DNA of 64,000 nucleotides from Oleispirillum sp963678075 (GTDB lineage Bacteria > Pseudomonadota > Alphaproteobacteria > Rhodospirillales > Rhodospirillaceae). The stretch's first letter is position 1. Every line of letters begins with the position of its first letter. This document shows positions 62,498 to 64,000 of the stretch, one piece after another. A program made the translations under genes and the position numbers. Where the stretch lies: the NCBI GenBank assembly GCA_963678075.2, contig CAXXPK010000007.1:310001-374000 (forward strand), written 5' to 3'. The notes beneath the pieces were generated by a model. That model was not told the DNA's origin. It saw nothing but the letters and a program-made list of their open reading frames with translations, and ran no database searches.

Positions 62498-63927
62498 GAT
62501 CCCTTCCGCTGGACTTCGGCATCCTGCACTTCGTCGGCATCGGCGGCATCGGCATGAGCGGCATCGCCGAGGTGCTGCACAACCTGGGTTATCGCGTCCA
62601 GGGCTCCGATTTGGCCGACAACGCCAACGCGCGGCACCTGCGCAAGATGCATATCCAGGTGTTCGTCGGACACGCCGCCGATCACCTGGGCGAGGCCCGC
62701 GCCGTGGTCATTTCCTCCGCCATCAAGGCCGACAACCCCGAGGTCAGGGAAGCACGGGCGCGCTCCATCCCGGTGGTCCGCCGCGCCGACATGCTGGCCG
62801 AACTGATGCGCCTGAAATGGGCGGTGGCGGTCGGCGGCACCCATGGCAAGACCACCACCACCTCGATGATCGCCAACCTGCTGGTCGCCGCCGACCTGGA
62901 CCCCACCATCATCAACGGCGGCATCATCAACGCCCTTGGCACCAACGCGCGCCTGGGCGGCGGCGAATGGATCGTGGTCGAAGCCGACGAAAGCGACGGC
63001 ACCTTCACCAAACTGCCCGCGACCATCGCCGTGGTCACCAACATCGACCCCGAGCACCTGGATTTCTATGGCGATTTCGAAACCGCCAAGGCCGCCTTCA
63101 AGACCTTCGTCGAAAACGTACCCTTCTATGGCTTCGCGGTGCTGTGCGTCGATCATCCCGAGGTGCAGGCCCTGATCCCGCAAGTCTCCGACCGCCGCCT
63201 CGTCACCTATGGCTTCTCGCCGCAAGCCGACGTACGCGGCGTCAACCTTGGCTTCGATGCCAGCGGCGCGCATTTCGACGTGGTGATCTCGGACCGCCGG
63301 GACGGCTCCGTCACCACCTTGACCGGCCTCTCCATCACCATGCACGGCGAGCACAACGTGCTGAACGCCCTCGCCGCCGTCGCGGTCGGCCACCAGATGA
63401 AGATCGACGCCGAACGCATCCGTGGCGCCCTGTCCGGCTTCAGCGGGGTGAAGCGCCGCTTCACCCGGACCGGCGTGGTGAACGGCGTGACCATCGTCGA
63501 TGACTACGGCCATCACCCGGTGGAGATCGCTGCGGCGCTGAAGGCGGCGCGCCAGGTGGCGGGAGAAGCGCAGGTGATCGCGGTGATCCAGCCGCATCGC
63601 TATACCCGCCTGCACAATCTGTTCACCAATTTCTGCGCCTGCCTGTCCGCCGCCGACCGGGTGATCATCGCCGACGTCTACGCGGCGGGCGAAGCCCCGA
63701 TCGAGGGAGCCAGCCGCGACAATCTGGTCGAAGCCCTGCGCGCCCGCGGCCACCGCCACGCCGACCCCCTGGAAAGCCCGGAGACCCTGGCGCCGATGAT
63801 CCTGGACGCGGCAAAACCGGGGGATCTGGTGATCTGCCTGGGCGCGGGCAGCATCAGCCAGTGGGCGAATGCCCTGCCCGCCCAGTTGGAAGCCCTGAAG
63901 TCGCCCGCCGAGGGAGGCACCGCATGA
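62494..63927 (+). CDS. murC: UDP-N-acetylmuramate--L-alanine ligase
   Basis: The first amino-acid-adding Mur ligase. It has 477 residues. HFVGIGGIGMSGIAEVL binds the UDP part, VGGTHGKTTTTSMIANLL is the ATP loop, and VVEADESDGTF and VVTNIDPEHLDFYG are central motifs. VDDYGHHPVEI is the C-terminal motif. The stop overlaps the next ATG by 4 bases. Confidence 0.97.
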   Translation: MRSLPLDFGILHFVGIGGIGMSGIAEVLHNLGYRVQGSDLADNANARHLRKMHIQVFVGHAADHLGEARAVVISSAIKADNPEVREARARSIPVVRRADMLAELMRLKWAVAVGGTHGKTTTTSMIANLLVAADLDPTIINGGIINALGTNARLGGGEWIVVEADESDGTFTKLPATIAVVTNIDPEHLDFYGDFETAKAAFKTFVENVPFYGFAVLCVDHPEVQALIPQVSDRRLVTYGFSPQADVRGVNLGFDASGAHFDVVISDRRDGSVTTLTGLSITMHGEHNVLNALAAVAVGHQMKIDAERIRGALSGFSGVKRRFTRTGVVNGVTIVDDYGHHPVEIAAALKAARQVAGEAQVIAVIQPHRYTRLHNLFTNFCACLSAADRVIIADVYAAGEAPIEGASRDNLVEALRARGHRHADPLESPETLAPMILDAAKPGDLVICLGAGSISQWANALPAQLEALKSPAEGGTA

Positions 63928-64000
63928 ACGCCGCCTGCCGCATCGTTTCCCTTGCCAACCGGCTGCCTCCGGTGCGCGGTCGTTTAAGCTTCGACATGCC
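63924..64000 (+). CDS. murB: UDP-N-acetylenolpyruvoylglucosamine reductase, 5' end only
   Basis: The first 25 codons of the gene following murC. ATG 63924 overlaps the murC stop (ATGA). The translated start ends in LPPVRGRLSFDMP, matching the PxVRGxL segment that precedes the FAD-binding domain of alphaproteobacterial MurB, and murB is the expected gene here in the dcw order. The rest lies beyond the window. Confidence 0.75.
   Translation, partial: MNAACRIVSLANRLPPVRGRLSFDM

Overview
The window is high-GC, densely coded DNA from an alphaproteobacterium, most likely a Rhodospirillales-type organism. Three things point there: the gene order aspS / rnd / ppx / ppk / hdaA / AI-2E exporter / DUF2066 / purM-purN / ndk, a circularly permuted two-piece tmRNA gene, and rnpB just upstream of a complete mraZ-to-murB division and cell-wall cluster. 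This placement rests on remembered family and synteny patterns; no search was run.

Layout. 1-2.8 kb: end of aroC, a small rhodanese and sppA. 2.8-6.9 kb (minus): xseB-ispA-dxs-tlyA, an isoprenoid operon. 7.0-11.2 kb: a two-gene RND efflux system followed by an ArsR-family regulator with the two-cysteine arrangement of persulfide sensors (SqrR/BigR type). 11.2-13.3 kb: an MBL-fold hydrolase and a ROK sugar kinase. 13.35-14.2 kb: first copy of an IS5/IS427-type insertion sequence, immediately downstream of aspS. 14.2-28.2 kb: housekeeping genes (aspS, rnd, rrf2-wrbA, ppk-ppx, sixA, hdaA, purMN, ndk). 28.5-30.4 kb: an ABC-F ATPase gene broken by two single-base indels. 30.4-32.1 kb: a small accessory island (second IS copy, truncated DUF3644 gene, G16 tract) enclosed by two facing palindromic repeats. 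31.9-38.3 kb (minus): hflK-hflC-degP-holC followed by two uncharacterised genes. 38.5-44.4 kb: apbC, thyX, ssrA next to sspB, class I fumarase, a small hydrolase and a ribbon-helix-helix protein. 44.6-50.5 kb: asmA, a DjlA-like co-chaperone, a DMT transporter and an AmpD-like amidase. 50.6-64 kb: rnpB, then mraZ-rsmH-ftsL-ftsI-murE-murF-mraY-murD-ftsW-murG-murC-murB, mostly with start/stop overlaps, reading off the right edge.

How the parts work together. The dcw cluster makes lipid II and drives septal peptidoglycan synthesis, with an evident MraZ operator. ssrA and sspB form a trans-translation and proteolysis-adaptor pair. hflKC-degP is an envelope quality-control operon. ppk/ppx make and degrade polyphosphate.

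Unusual structure. A family of hairpin repeats occurs as inverted pairs (REPIN-like) at 3.6, 43.4 and 44.5 kb; one further facing pair brackets the 30.4-32.1 kb island. Four apparent single-base indels (rhodanese, RND permease, and both Walker A motifs of the ABC-F gene) and several long C/G homopolymers mean that sequence error must be excluded before reading these genes as pseudogenes.
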